Assembly (NCBI GenBank): GCA_015178975.1
Contig: WHVD01000036.1
Span: forward strand, 620,001-684,000
Direction of reading: 5' to 3'
DNA: 64,000 bases
From: Hysterangium stoloniferum
Taxonomy: Eukaryota; Basidiomycota; Agaricomycetes; Hysterangiales; Hysterangiaceae
Below are positions 54,497 to 64,000 of the stretch, one piece after another. Both the position numbers and the translations under genes were made by a program. The notes under the pieces are model-generated. The model had not been told where the DNA came from and did not search any database. It worked only from the letters and a program-made list of their open reading frames with translations. The first letter of the stretch is position 1. Each line of letters begins with the position of its first letter.

Positions 54497-55498
54497 ATGA
54501 CCATTGGCTCGGGGTTGAAACCCTTCCCAGTTCAGTTAATGGTCGCTCTCATGTCAGTTCCGAGCGGGCCATCGAGTGCTCAAGAATGTTGTTGCCTTCT
54601 TGAGGAGAAAAGAAAAGCATGCAAGGAGGAGGAGTGTAGGGAGAAGGAGGAGCTGGTGGCCATAGAGGGAGAGGAGAAGAAACTGGCAGTGGAGGAGGCT
54701 GCATGCAAGAACTGGGATGCGGTGCTTGTGAAGAAGAAGCAGTGGGAGGCCAATCAGGTGTGAGAGGAGGAGGCGAAGAAGAGAGGGAAAGGTAAGTCGG
54801 GTTCCCATTTCTTTTGTGACCCTGCTGACATTTCCATAGCGCAAGGCAGTGACGCCTTCAGAGTCCAATGATGAGGAGGATGAGGAGGACGAGGAGGATG
54901 TACTGGGGCCGTCAAGCCCCAAGGTGGGTTCAGTTTCCTCATTTTTAAAATTTCTAATTTGTTTTGTCTTCAATTATAGAAACAAAAACAGGCCCCCAAG
55001 GTGGGGCCTGAAAATAACCCCAAGTGCAACCAGTGCACTAAATGGGGTTGGGACTTGCCATCCACGGGCAAGTGGTCAGGGCCACACTTGTCAAGAGTGT
55101 GCCAACCAAAAGCTTGGGTACTCACGAGTATTCCTGGATGCCAACAGGAATGGGTCCTACCAAGAATGGCAGGCTGATGCTCTAGAAGAGCAAAGCCACC
55201 TCATGTGCACCTACTTCTTGGAGACAACACAGTTCTGGTTTGAAACTCTGCAACAACAAGGTCTGATGACTGAACAACTGTGACTTTTGGGCATGGGGCT
55301 GGAGAAACAAACCAGCACAATTGAGTCGCTCAGGGAGCAACTTGAACAATATTTAGAAGTGCCGAGTTGCAATGGAGTTGGGCCTGGAGTTGGGGTATCA
55401 GGAAAGGTCAGTGAAGAGGTGTCAGTGGCCGTCAGGGAGAGGGAAGGCTTGGAAGCCGGAGAAGAAGGAGAGGTTGTAGAGGAAACCTTTAGGTAGTA
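54497..55498 (+). CDS. Antisense accessory gene of the chromovirus
   Basis: It lies on the plus strand between the 3' LTR and the end of pol, opposite to gag-pol, starting 170 bp from the LTR edge. The beginning MTIGSGLKPFPVQLMVALMS is followed by a charged, coiled-coil-like part (LEEKRKACKEEECREKEELV; AIEGEEKKLAVEEAAC). An acidic part (SESNDEEDEEDEEDVLGPSS) follows, then a Cys-rich region with CNQC and HTCQECANQKLG, suggesting a zinc-binding module. Then come EEQSHLMCTYFLETTQFWFE and SLREQLEQYLEVPS, and an acidic tail. GT..AG-bounded segments of about 48 and 56 nt (54792-54839, 54924-54979) look like introns. This layout resembles the coiled-coil plus Cys-motif hypothetical proteins often found in basidiomycete genomes; that is recollection, not a search. 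The frame is not intact throughout. Confidence 0.5.
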
Positions 55499-55589
55499 AA
55501 AATATAATGGTTTTAAAACAAAGAAACATAGTGTGAAATCATAAGGCATAGTTGGAAAAAGGTTGGGTACCACGTGAGATGACTTATAA

Positions 55590-58330
55590 AGAATTTAGAG
55601 GACCGGGTTTATTTGGATAAGCTTGATGAAACCCTAAAATGATTTCTGATGCATTGCCGAGCTCTGTAGCTAAGATCCATGAGGTTTCTTCATCTGTACC
55701 TTCATAGCCAGCCCATTTAACCAAATAAAGTAACTTGCATGAGTGTCAGTGATTGTCGATTTTAGAGCCTAGGATTTCCAATATCTCGAATTTGGGTTCT
55801 CCATCAATAATCACGGGTGGAGGTGGTGGTTGTATGCAATCCAGTATATTGTTAGCAACATAAGGTTCTAACATAGATACATGAAATACTGGGTGTACTG
55901 CACACATGTTGTCTGGAAGCGGAAGTGTCCATGAAAGCGTGCTGGCTTGTGCTATAACTTCAAAAGGACCTAAATATTTTTCAGAGAGCTTCTTAGAGGT
56001 TCTAGTAGTTCGGAAAAACTCAGCTTTAATGAATACTCAGTCTCCGATCTTGAAATCAGGAGGTGGAAGTTGATTCTTATCTGCAGACCATTGGTATTGT
56101 TCTTGGGCCATTGCAATAGTTTTACGAAGTTCTTGATGTAGCTTGTCAAGGTTTGCAATGAAGTCTTGAGTATGGGTGGATGCGAGATCATGGTCCAGGT
56201 GGATTGCAATATTGGGGTTGTAGCCTTTGTTTGCAAAGAAAGGTGTGAGGTATCAGCCTCATCTCATAATATTCTCTTAATTTTCTGTGAATTATTTAAT
56301 ATTTTCTCGAATTTATTGTATTTTTATTATCTTTTTATTGTGAAATATAAGGCCTTATACCTTTTAACTTTACATAATAATAGCCTATATGAGCTCATAT
56401 AATGCTATTATATCTTATTTATTTTAATATAATTTTTAACTAATTATTTATATTTTATTTACTTAGTTATTGCTTTTCGGCACCTTGCTGCAGGCTGGTC
56501 TGCGCATTTTTGGAGTCACGTGACTTATTAGATAAGCCTCCGGTGTTGGGATATCACACAAGTCATGAATGTGACTGTAATGACTTACTCGAGTCATAAT
56601 TTGATTCCGCCGACTCATCAAATGCTTCCGTCCCGGGACCGTGGCCTTGAACCTTCATGTTCAAGCCAAAGGTTGGAACCCTTGTCTCAGAGAGGGGAAT
56701 CACATGGTAAATAAAGGGTAAAAAATAAGTAGAATATGAGGTCATTATGACCTAAATAATGACCTCATAAAATAAATAAATGGTTAAATATTTAGTTATC
56801 AGAATGTATATAAGGAGGGGCAAGTTTCCAATAAAATCATTTTATCACACACACATTTTACTGCACAGCTCAGAAGCTAATCATCCTAAGGACAATAATA
56901 GCCTTAGTCTGATACACTAACTGCAAGCACCTACACTTGCAGAATCTTGAATCTTTGTCAGCAACTCTTGAACTTAGCTAATCATGTAAGTTCCCCCAGC
57001 CTCACAGCTACCCTTAGGCTTATTAATTACATAATAAACCTAATAAGTATTCATACTGAAATCCCTGCCAATACTAGATTATTCAAGGCCCAGCCCTAAG
57101 TTTGTTGAATTAATCAAGTACAAGCACTCAAATAATCCAACACATATTATTTTCTCTATTAATAAATTATTTAACACTTGTTAAATAACTATTAATAGTC
57201 ACAAATAAGCATGCAAGAATCCGAAGCTTTATATCAAGTCTCTGCTAAGTTACTGTGCATATACTCAGCTTCCAGCCCCTATTATCAAGGAATAGTTCTT
57301 TTATTTGCTAAAAGAGTTATATATTGTTCTATTGAACCTTTCAATAATCAAAATAAGAATTGATTTGAGTTGTTTAAGCTTAATAGCACAGCTCATTAAT
57401 CTATCAGTATTTAAATTCCTGGACCTTTGCTTGTTTTATTGTTGAAGCTCTGTGACACTATAGCATATATTGAGCTATCTAAGAGAAACCCCTGAATACA
57501 TTACAAAAGGTGAAATGCCAGTAGTGGCATTCAGTGTGTTGTTATATGTGAATTCAGCTAGTGGTAGTAGTGATTTCCAATTACCTTGTTAATAGTTACA
57601 ATAGACACAAATGTATTGTTCCAAGGTTTGATTCATGTGTTTGGTTTGGCTGTCGCCTTCCGGGTGATAACCCAAAGTGAAGTGTAATTTCATGTCTAAT
57701 GCTTTTCCGAGTGACCTAAAGAAATGAGAGACAAACTTGGATCCGTGATCAGATGTGACATGTGATGGAACACTGTGCTTGGAAAATACATGGGTGATGA
57801 ATAATTCGTCTAACTGTACAGATGTTATTGTGTCATATGTTGGAATGAAAATACTTTGCTTTGTGAGCCGATCCACAACAACTAGGATTGCTGTATGATC
57901 TTTGGATGCCAGTAGGTGCTTGATGAAATCCATAGAAATCGAGTTCCAGGGTTTTTCCAGGATTGGTAATTGTTTCAGTAGGCCATATGGTTTGTGTTGC
58001 TGTGATTTAGAGCGTAAACATGTTGTACAGGATTTTGAATAGTGCTTAGCGAAATCTCAGATGCCGGGCCATGTATATTCTCTTCTAATGAGCAAAAGAG
58101 TTTTATTGAGGCCAAAATGTCCCGAGGTCGGGTGGTCATGCTTATGTTGTAGGATTTGCAGCCGAAGGGTGTCGGAATCTGGTATATAGATATGGTTGTC
58201 AAGTCTAATGAAACCTTGTGAGTCTAGTGACCATCGGGGCTGATCGGGATTGGACAGCTTATTGAGATGTGCTTTGCTGACTGGGTCTAATGGAATTCCT
58301 GATAGTATATCTTGATGTAACTTTTTGGTA
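55590..58330 (-). pseudogene. Chromovirus integrase and chromodomain part
   Basis: Zinc-binding HH-CC region with NHIYIPDSDTLRLQILQHKH and CTTCLRSKSQQHKPYG (about 58200-57990). The core carries MDFIKHLLASKDHTAILVVV, THVFSKHSVPSHVTSDHGSK and GYHPEGDSQTKHMNQTLEQY (57933-57589). The C-terminal region lies left of the inserted solo LTR (56236-55970), and a chromodomain-like YLVKWAGYEGTDEETSW at about 55745-55640 with HPVFHVS upstream places the element among the chromoviruses. Fossil; broken and interrupted by copy B of the solo LTR. Confidence 0.85.
56246..57505 (+). repeat. Long solo LTR, copy B, inserted in the integrase
   Basis: A 1260-bp segment, TGAGGTATC..ACATTACA, is flanked by the direct repeat AAAGGTG (56239-56245 and 57506-57512). 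It is closely related to copy A and has TATATAAGG at 56807-56815. A dyad TGAGGTCATTATGACCTA..AATGACCTCA lies near 56738-56768. Orientation is opposite to the chromovirus. The clean insertion into integrase sequence shows that it came after the chromovirus. Confidence 0.85.
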
Positions 58331-59530
58331 TCTATAAGGATAACACTTCACAAGACTGGATGAATGAGGTAAGTGGCTCGGATAGATGTGAACAGTTGTT
58401 CCGATGAAAACATAGGCTTGAAATTATGCAGATTAACTGTGGTGTAGTCACTACTCCCCTCTTTAGGATAGATGTCCCATCATCTAGTCATAGCATTAGG
58501 GTTTTCCACTAAGGTGGCCGGGACAGAAGCGGATTACCATATTGAAAGTAAAGAGGAGTTTGTACCATCAGGCTTTCCGACGGGTGAGTTTTGTGGTAGA
58601 AAAGTAAACCAATTTTTTGTGGTCGGTAATAACATCTATCGGGTGAGCCGATCTTCCAAATAATGTTGCCATGTTTTGAAAGCTTCAAATATCGCGAGTA
58701 GTTCTCTATCATGAACATCGTAGTTGAGTTCAGGTGCCGAAAAAGTGTGAGACAAAAAAGCTACTGGGTGGACTTCATCATCGGTGTCCAGAATGGACAA
58801 TATCACAGGGAGTGCATAATATGAGGCATCAGTTTCCACAATGAGTTGAACATCAGGCTTCCAGTGTAAACGCACTTTTCAATTCTTGGAATGCCGTTTG
58901 GCATTCTTCAGAGAAATTCCATGGGGTGTCTTTACGAGTAAGATGAGTGAGCGGAATGGTAATTTTTGAGTAGTTGTGAATGAAATGACAATAAAAATTG
59001 GTGAAGCCTACAAAGGACTGAATGTCCTTAACCTTTTGGGGTTCTGGCCAATCTTGAATAACTTGAATTTTAGTGTTGTCCATGCAGAGACCATCAGGTC
59101 CCATCATGAAACCTAAATATTCAACTGTGTTGACATCAAAAGAACATTTTTTCCCATTCACAAAAAGACCACGTTTTTGGAGTCTTCAGAGAACTTCACA
59201 GACATGTTCATCATGAAGTGTAGGATCTTCGGAGAATATGAGGATGTCATCTAAGTACACAATGACAAAGACATTGAGGAGGTCAGAAAAGATGTTGTTG
59301 ATAAAATATTGAAAGACTGACAGAGCAACAGTGAGGCCAAAAGGCATCACTAACCATTTGAAGGAGCCATAGCAAGTGCGAAAAGCTGTTTTCCATTTGT
59401 CGCCTTCGGCGATCTGAACCAAATCATATCCATGTTTAAGATCTATCTTTGTATAGATTCAGGCCTTCTGAGGGGCATCAAGTAAATTGGAGATTAGTGG
59501 TAACAGGTACTTATCTTTTTGGGTGATCAC
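58331..59530 (-). pseudogene. Chromovirus reverse transcriptase and RNase H part
   Basis: RT motifs: [20 protein letters not shown] and [16 protein letters not shown] (59422-59186), then VEYLGFMMGPDGLCMDNTKI and VKDIQSFVGFTNFYCHFIHN (59161-58853). RNase H follows with VETDASYYALPVILS, HPVAFLSHTFSAPELNYDVH and DRELLAIFEAFKTWQHYLE (58875-58636). Typical Ty3 order and motifs. Fossil; broken. Confidence 0.9.
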
Positions 59531-59532
59531 AT

Positions 59533-61550
59533 TTAGTCCTCAAAAGTCAATGCAAAGCCGAATTCTGGAACACCTTTCAAATCTGCAATCAGTTCGGCCA
59601 CCAGGGATGCAAAGTGACTGGTGACTTCATCAACTTTAAGATTGACTGTAAATGCTCGGGAGCCATCCAACTTGATGGCTCTCATAAAAGCTATGGCATT
59701 TATTAGAGAGATGGGCAGCAGAGAGCTTGGATTTGCCACGGGGGCTGGAGATGCTGTAGAGGCCATATTTGCCAGAACAGGTGGAAACGGACCAGTCATA
59801 TTGGGTGCCGACAGGGTTCGGAAATGGATACTGCCCAATACCCAATCAATCAACAGATTGTAGTGGGTGAGCCAGTTATGTCCTAGGACCATGGAGCAGC
59901 TTGAGTCCAACTGTGTTACAAAAAATGTAACTGTCTGAAAGGTTCCACATGGGAACCGAAGTCGGAGTTTGCAGGCTTGCGAGATTATGGAGTATGAGGT
60001 ACCATAAAAGAGTTGGAGTGGAATGAGATCTATTGCATAAGTTTTTAACTGATTTTTTCGGGAAAAACTTGTATCTATAAAACAATGGGTTGAACCTGAA
60101 TCTACGAGAGCTTGAAAAGAAAGACTCCCAAGAGGTTCTGAAGTAAGATTTATGAACAAAGAATTGGGATCATACAGAGCAGATGTTTTAAGATGACAAT
60201 TTTCTGGTGTGCGGGGAGATTCAACGCAACTGTCCAACTGCACAGAATCCAGAGAGTTGCTTAATCTTTTTTTGACTCGGCAGCCAGCTTAGCTGGTTGT
60301 GAAGTCGTGGCCATATTGGCCGATCGAGCTTTTGTGGCCTTCGGGCATGCGGCGACTCAGTGTCCAGGATCTGCACACAACAAACAAAGATTGTTGTCCA
60401 TTTGATGTTGCTTTTCCTGTGGTAGGAGCTTGCCATCGGAGCTGAGTTTGCTAGTTAAGTCAGGTTTGTCTTTGTCTTGAGACTTATTCGACTGTTTGCC
60501 CTTGCCTTTTTTGTCATTAAAACCCTTGTTGTTGGATTTCTTATTGGAGTTTGAGTTACCACTATTGTTGGTGTTTTGATTACCAGACTTGTTGGCATTC
60601 TTATTGTCCCATGATTTTTTGTCCTATGGGTTTTTGCAACTGATTTCCAAACATTGTTCCCAGTATCAGGCATCTGTGTTTTGGGCCTTTAGATGCATGA
60701 GGGGGAGAGTCTTCAGTTTGCCAGTGTCTCCTTTGGAAACTTTGTATTTGAGGCGAGATGGGAGGCCGGAGTAAAACTGGTAACAAAGGGCCAAATCACC
60801 CCAGTTGCAACGTGTGGCGAGGTTGTTGAAGTTGATGATGTAGTCGGTGATGCGCTGGGTGTCTTTCATTTTGAGATTAGAAAGCATGGTTTTGGCATCA
60901 CCAGTTTGGTCATAGGGACCAAAGTTTGTTTTGAGTTCCTCAACAAAGGCATCCCAATTGTGAAGCCAATTGGGATCTTGGGAGGTGAGGACAGAGAATG
61001 TGGGTTCAAACCAGGCTGCTACAGAATCCTTAAGGTACGAGAGTGCAAAGTTTACCTTTCAGTTATCCATTGCAAAAGCAGCTGGGCAGTCCCGAAAGTT
61101 GAATTGACATTGTATAAGAAATGTCAGCAATTTCTTCGGGTTTGAGCTGGTAAATGGTTTGGGTGTGTTGACTCAGGTTTGCCCAGGTTCTTATTCCTTG
61201 GTATTGTTTTTAAGAAAATCATTAAGGGATCCTAGGGTACCAGAGAACAATTCCCATGTCTTGTTGGGGTCAAAATCCGGTTTTTGTTTCATGGACTTCT
61301 TAGGACCACTACCCTGAGGTATGGGTTGGTTGCCATCCTCAGGTTCGGGTCCCAGAGCTGATTGATTGTTAATCTCTTCAGGTGCTTCAGGTTCGGGTGC
61401 TTCAGTAACGTCTTCAGCGTCACTGGTAATTTCCACAAAGCGGGATTCTTTGGAGGTTTCTGGTTGTGGTGTTCTCCAGAGTAGCTCAGGCTGTATACAG
61501 GAATGGAGACTTGAGAATGGAAGATTCTGCTTTGCCACTTGGCTTGCCAT
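59533..61550 (-). pseudogene. Chromovirus gag and protease part
   Basis: The gag N-terminal segment starts MASQVAKQNLPFSSLHSCIQ (61550) and is Pro/Glu-rich. The gag core shows KMKDTQRITDYIINFNNLAT and YQFYSGLPSRLKYKVSKGDT (60887-60666). A CCHC knuckle region, C-x2-C-x4-H-x4-C, lies near 60400-60340. The protease carries [20 protein letters not shown] and [17 protein letters not shown] (60243-59533). Fossil; broken. Confidence 0.85.
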
Positions 61551-61606
61551 CTTTTTTTCTCAGAGGCATGATTAATGGAAAATGCGAGTGTGAAATCAGA
61601 ACATAC

Positions 61607-63036
61607 TGTTAAGAACTGAAAACTGACTAATGTCAGTAGGCTGACAGGGACCGATCAGAAGGACTTGGCTTCAGCTTATATGCTGCACCCTCACAAATAG
61701 CTGTTGGGTGTCCTTAGATTTCAGACAGGTGAAGACTAATCCTAATGAGTACCTCTCGGCAAGTTACCGATCAGGACCAAAGGATAAGTCAAGTGTCAGG
61801 CCAAGGGGTCGGGGATTGAGAGTGGGCAAGCGCACATGAAGGCGGATAGTGGGATATTTAGTATAGGACTTCTAGAGATGTATGTAAGAGGGTATTCTGA
61901 GTCAATATTCTGATTGCCTAGTAACTACAACTAAAGTGGGTTCATATTCAAGTATTCAGCATCTAGAAAATATTAACTAGGAGAAGAGTGGAAAACATTA
62001 TTGACAAATAAGCTTGACTAGGAATGGGAAGGTTACGATAAGTTTGGAGGCAATGAAATAACTGAGAGTGGGATTACGAGAAAAGGAAATAGTCTGAGGG
62101 TTACGAGTATACATATGTATATAGGCATATGTGAAACATAGACTAGAACAGATCATCATAATAAAAGGGGACGTAGCAGAGTTTAACCAGGGAGGGTGTT
62201 TATAATTACTATAATCTCAAATATTTACTAATAAAAGTCTTATTTTTACAAAACTCCATCTTTAAATAGTGATATCTATTCTGAAACAATTATATCATCA
62301 AAAAACAACCATCAGAAATAGTTCTCCATATTACATCTTATACAACCCATAGTTATTTAACAAATTCTATTGTATATAATTTCCTTCCTTTTACAGATGT
62401 CTACTAATACTTTTATTAGTACTTTGCCTTTTAAAAGCTGTAATGTAGTAATTTCCTAGTAAAATATATGAGATGTCATTGGAAATTTTTCATCCTATGG
62501 CCTTCTTTATTAAGTGAAATTACCTATATATTCTGGGTATGTTGAATCAAGTAGAAATCTGTTCAGATTGACAGATCCATTCCGAAGTAATACATATGTA
62601 TTTAGAGGTGCCAATGATATACATATGCATGGAATGGACTATCTAAAGGTATCTACTTTTTAAAAGTATTAGTGTTTCAAACTACTAATTTTTTTATTGT
62701 CTACTCGTGTCCAGAAAGATTCTTTAGTTTGTAATGTATGAGAGAGTTTAAAACTTTTTGAAAGTTTTAAAAACCAAACTATGTTTGAATCACATCCCAG
62801 ATGTTTAAATGACCTTTAGAGTATATTAGAATTTGGTATACTTAATAGTTTTCAGATATCCTCCCAGATAGTACGCGTATATTTTGATGGGGCATAAATG
62901 GAGTTTGATTGCCATGAAAGCATATGTCAGCATCGGGTGACTGACGGTTTCCAATGTGATGACTTGAGCGATAACTTGAAACGTCGATAGGTGGCAATAA
63001 CCTCAGGGACCGTCAGGTTGCGACACAGTCGTAACA
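61607..63036 (-). repeat. Chromovirus 5' LTR with nested insert
   Basis: LTR sequence occupies 61607-62190 and 62865-63036, split by the insert 62191-62864. Without the insert it would be about 750 bp, close to the 742-bp solo LTR at 30139-30880. It contains the module ACTTGGCTTCAGCTTATATG shared with the other Ty3 LTRs here. Confidence 0.85.
62191..62864. mobile_element. 674-bp non-autonomous element in the LTR
   Basis: The insert is recognisable because the surrounding LTR is known. It is flanked by CAG (62188-62190 and 62865-62867) and begins GGAGG and ends CCTCC, a 5-bp inverted end. The first part resembles 32285-32399, and the part 62460-62860 resembles 2841-3235, including the first helicase codons region. 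So it is a miniature derivative of the AT-rich, Helitron-associated repeat family. But Helitrons make no target duplication, so the mechanism is open. Confidence 0.6.
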
Positions 63037-63702
63037 TCTTGTCTGTCTGCATGCTCGATTCTCGGAACTTCCATGGGAACTCTGGAATCTACATCTTCCT
63101 GTATGCATTCTGTCAGCTTGAAATATGGACACCTGAATGAGTGTATGAAGGTGCAGCCCATAAGCTGTAGCCAAGTACATCTCATCAGTATCACACCCAC
63201 TTCTGGTAATTATTCTGATACCACACTCCCTTGTACTAATATCCCCAGAAACTCCCCTGGACTTATTACCTGGGGACTCCATGGGACATTTCTGGGAAAA
63301 GAGGTGTTCGGAATAAATTACCAGAAACCAGGAAATCCGTGGGCCTTTGTTCTGAACTTAACACAAACTCAGACCCAATGGCAAACTGACCCCACAAAAA
63401 AGACAGCATCATATAGACAACAACCTCTGTCTTTTGTGTGGAAAACCTGGTCATTGTGTCCCAGAATGCCTAGTAGCAAAAGCCAACTCTGCCAAGGGTC
63501 ATGGAGCCAATACTTCCTCCATGGAATCCCTGTCAAAGGAGAAACTGCCTTCTGATCTAAAAAAAAGGGTAAGCAACCCTCCAGACTCCATGTGGGCTGG
63601 GGTTGTGTTACCTCTCTGCACATTCAAAAGTTCACCTGTCTTAATGCATCTGCTCTTTTGAACTCTGACTCATTATTTGTAAAACTTACTTCTGATATGA
63701 CC
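63037..63702 (+). mobile_element. Fragment of a second Ty3/Gypsy element
   Basis: The LTR part 63045-63290 matches 32400-32650 in inverted orientation. A plus-strand CCHC knuckle LCLLCGKPGHCVPECLVAKA (about 63427-63486) and a protease-flanking peptide SDSLFVKLTSD (about 63668-63700), which parallels [14 protein letters not shown] of the 54-63-kb element, show gag-pro remains. Most of gag is missing and the element is truncated at both sides: by the chromovirus at the left and the DDE transposon fragment at the right. Fossil. Confidence 0.7.
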
Positions 63703-63951
63703 TCAAACTCTGTTTTTTGCATCCAATGCTATACAATATAATTTGTCTACATACTTTTCTAATTTCATCCTCACAAACATGACTCCATCTGAATTATCTT
63801 TACATGGTGCTGATTTTGATGTGAATAGAACCATCCCATTTATATCAATACAAACTTGTATATGAAGTCCAGACTTCTTGAGTTTATATGAATGCATATC
63901 TTCACTCTTCTCACCAATAACACTTGCTCTAATATTATGACTGTCTATCAT
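63703..63951 (-). pseudogene. DDE transposase fragment (Harbinger/DDE_4-like)
   Basis: The frame reads IDSHNIRASVIGEKSEDMHS, YKLKKSGLHIQVCIDINGMV, LFTSKSAPCKDNSDGVMFV and LYCIALDAKNRV. The pattern D-x-H..SYKLK..HIQVCIDxxG followed by SDGVMF and a final LD resembles the central region of DDE_Tnp_4 / Harbinger-type nucleases, where YSGYKKxHxxKxQxxxDxxG precedes a second catalytic Asp. Only a middle part is present, with ends cut by the Ty3 fragment and possibly continuing past the window. Confidence 0.5.
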
Positions 63952-64000
63952 TAATATTACATGTCTAAAAAATGGAGGATTTTTCTGTGCAGAATGAATG

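Larger units (their letters stand above)
54183..63036 (-). mobile_element. Ty3/Gypsy chromovirus, broken, with nested insertions and an antisense gene
   Basis: A fossil LTR element on the minus strand. Order from the right: 5' LTR (interrupted), gag, protease, reverse transcriptase, RNase H, integrase, chromodomain, an antisense accessory gene, and the remaining start of the 3' LTR. It is broken in many places (at least six) and also interrupted by a solo LTR (56246-57505) and a 674-bp element (62191-62864). The 3' LTR is truncated, so age cannot be taken from an LTR pair, but the two later insertions show that it is not young. The right edge (63036) lies within a fragment of a second Ty3 family. 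Confidence 0.88.

Noticed and set aside
54554-54973. 139-codon minus frame rich in Ser and Leu
   Set aside because: Antisense shadow of the acidic and Glu-rich parts of the plus-strand accessory gene.

Overview
The window looks like a transposon-rich piece of a basidiomycete genome, most likely an Agaricomycete. This is inferred from introns of about 45-60 nt with GT..AG borders, a Plavaka-type transposon fragment, PIF1-helicase Helitron remains, Ty3 chromovirus and Ty1/Copia elements, and host genes of kinds common in mushrooms (an aminoglycoside-phosphotransferase-like gene and a divergent protein kinase). No bacterial-style gene layout, operon or CRISPR array is visible. All functional names come from reading motifs by eye; no search was run.

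Layout. 0-4 kb: degenerate tandem repeats, a decayed Helitron helicase (minus strand) with its AT-rich flank, and an LTR fragment. 4.7-20.3 kb: a more GC-balanced host region with mostly decayed or split exons. It holds an APH-family gene (9.09-10.48 kb), a hypothetical nuclear-type gene whose exons are duplicated as a 627-bp-armed palindrome (15.2-17.0 kb), two pairs of diverged paralogous fragments, and a host exon at 20.1-20.35 kb. 20.35-29.22 kb: a Ty1/Copia element inserted in that exon (5-bp target duplication CTCAG). It carries a 2.49-kb fold-back element in one LTR (8-bp duplication, hAT-like) and a Tc1/mariner element in pol. 29.2-39.7 kb: a broken unknown gene split by a solo LTR, a tRNA-like sequence, more LTR pieces, two further decayed Tc1 elements, a Plavaka fragment and a Helitron scrap.

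39.7-47.4 kb: a second host region with a well-formed divergent kinase gene (42.9-44.3 kb) and, facing it, a gene with a PD-(D/E)XK nuclease-like core (45.8-47.4 kb). 47.9-52.7 kb: a Helitron Rep-region fragment, unassigned DNA, and decayed tandem repeats with a period near 70 bp. 53-63 kb: a broken Ty3/Gypsy chromovirus on the minus strand. One LTR is interrupted by a small 674-bp element, pol by a 1.26-kb solo LTR, and an extra protein gene lies in antisense between pol and the 3' LTR. 63.0-64.0 kb: a fragment of another Ty3 element and a DDE transposase fragment.

The most unusual items are the antisense accessory gene of the chromovirus, the fold-back element with internal tandem blocks, the palindromic exon duplication, and the kinase/nuclease-like pair facing each other between transposon blocks.
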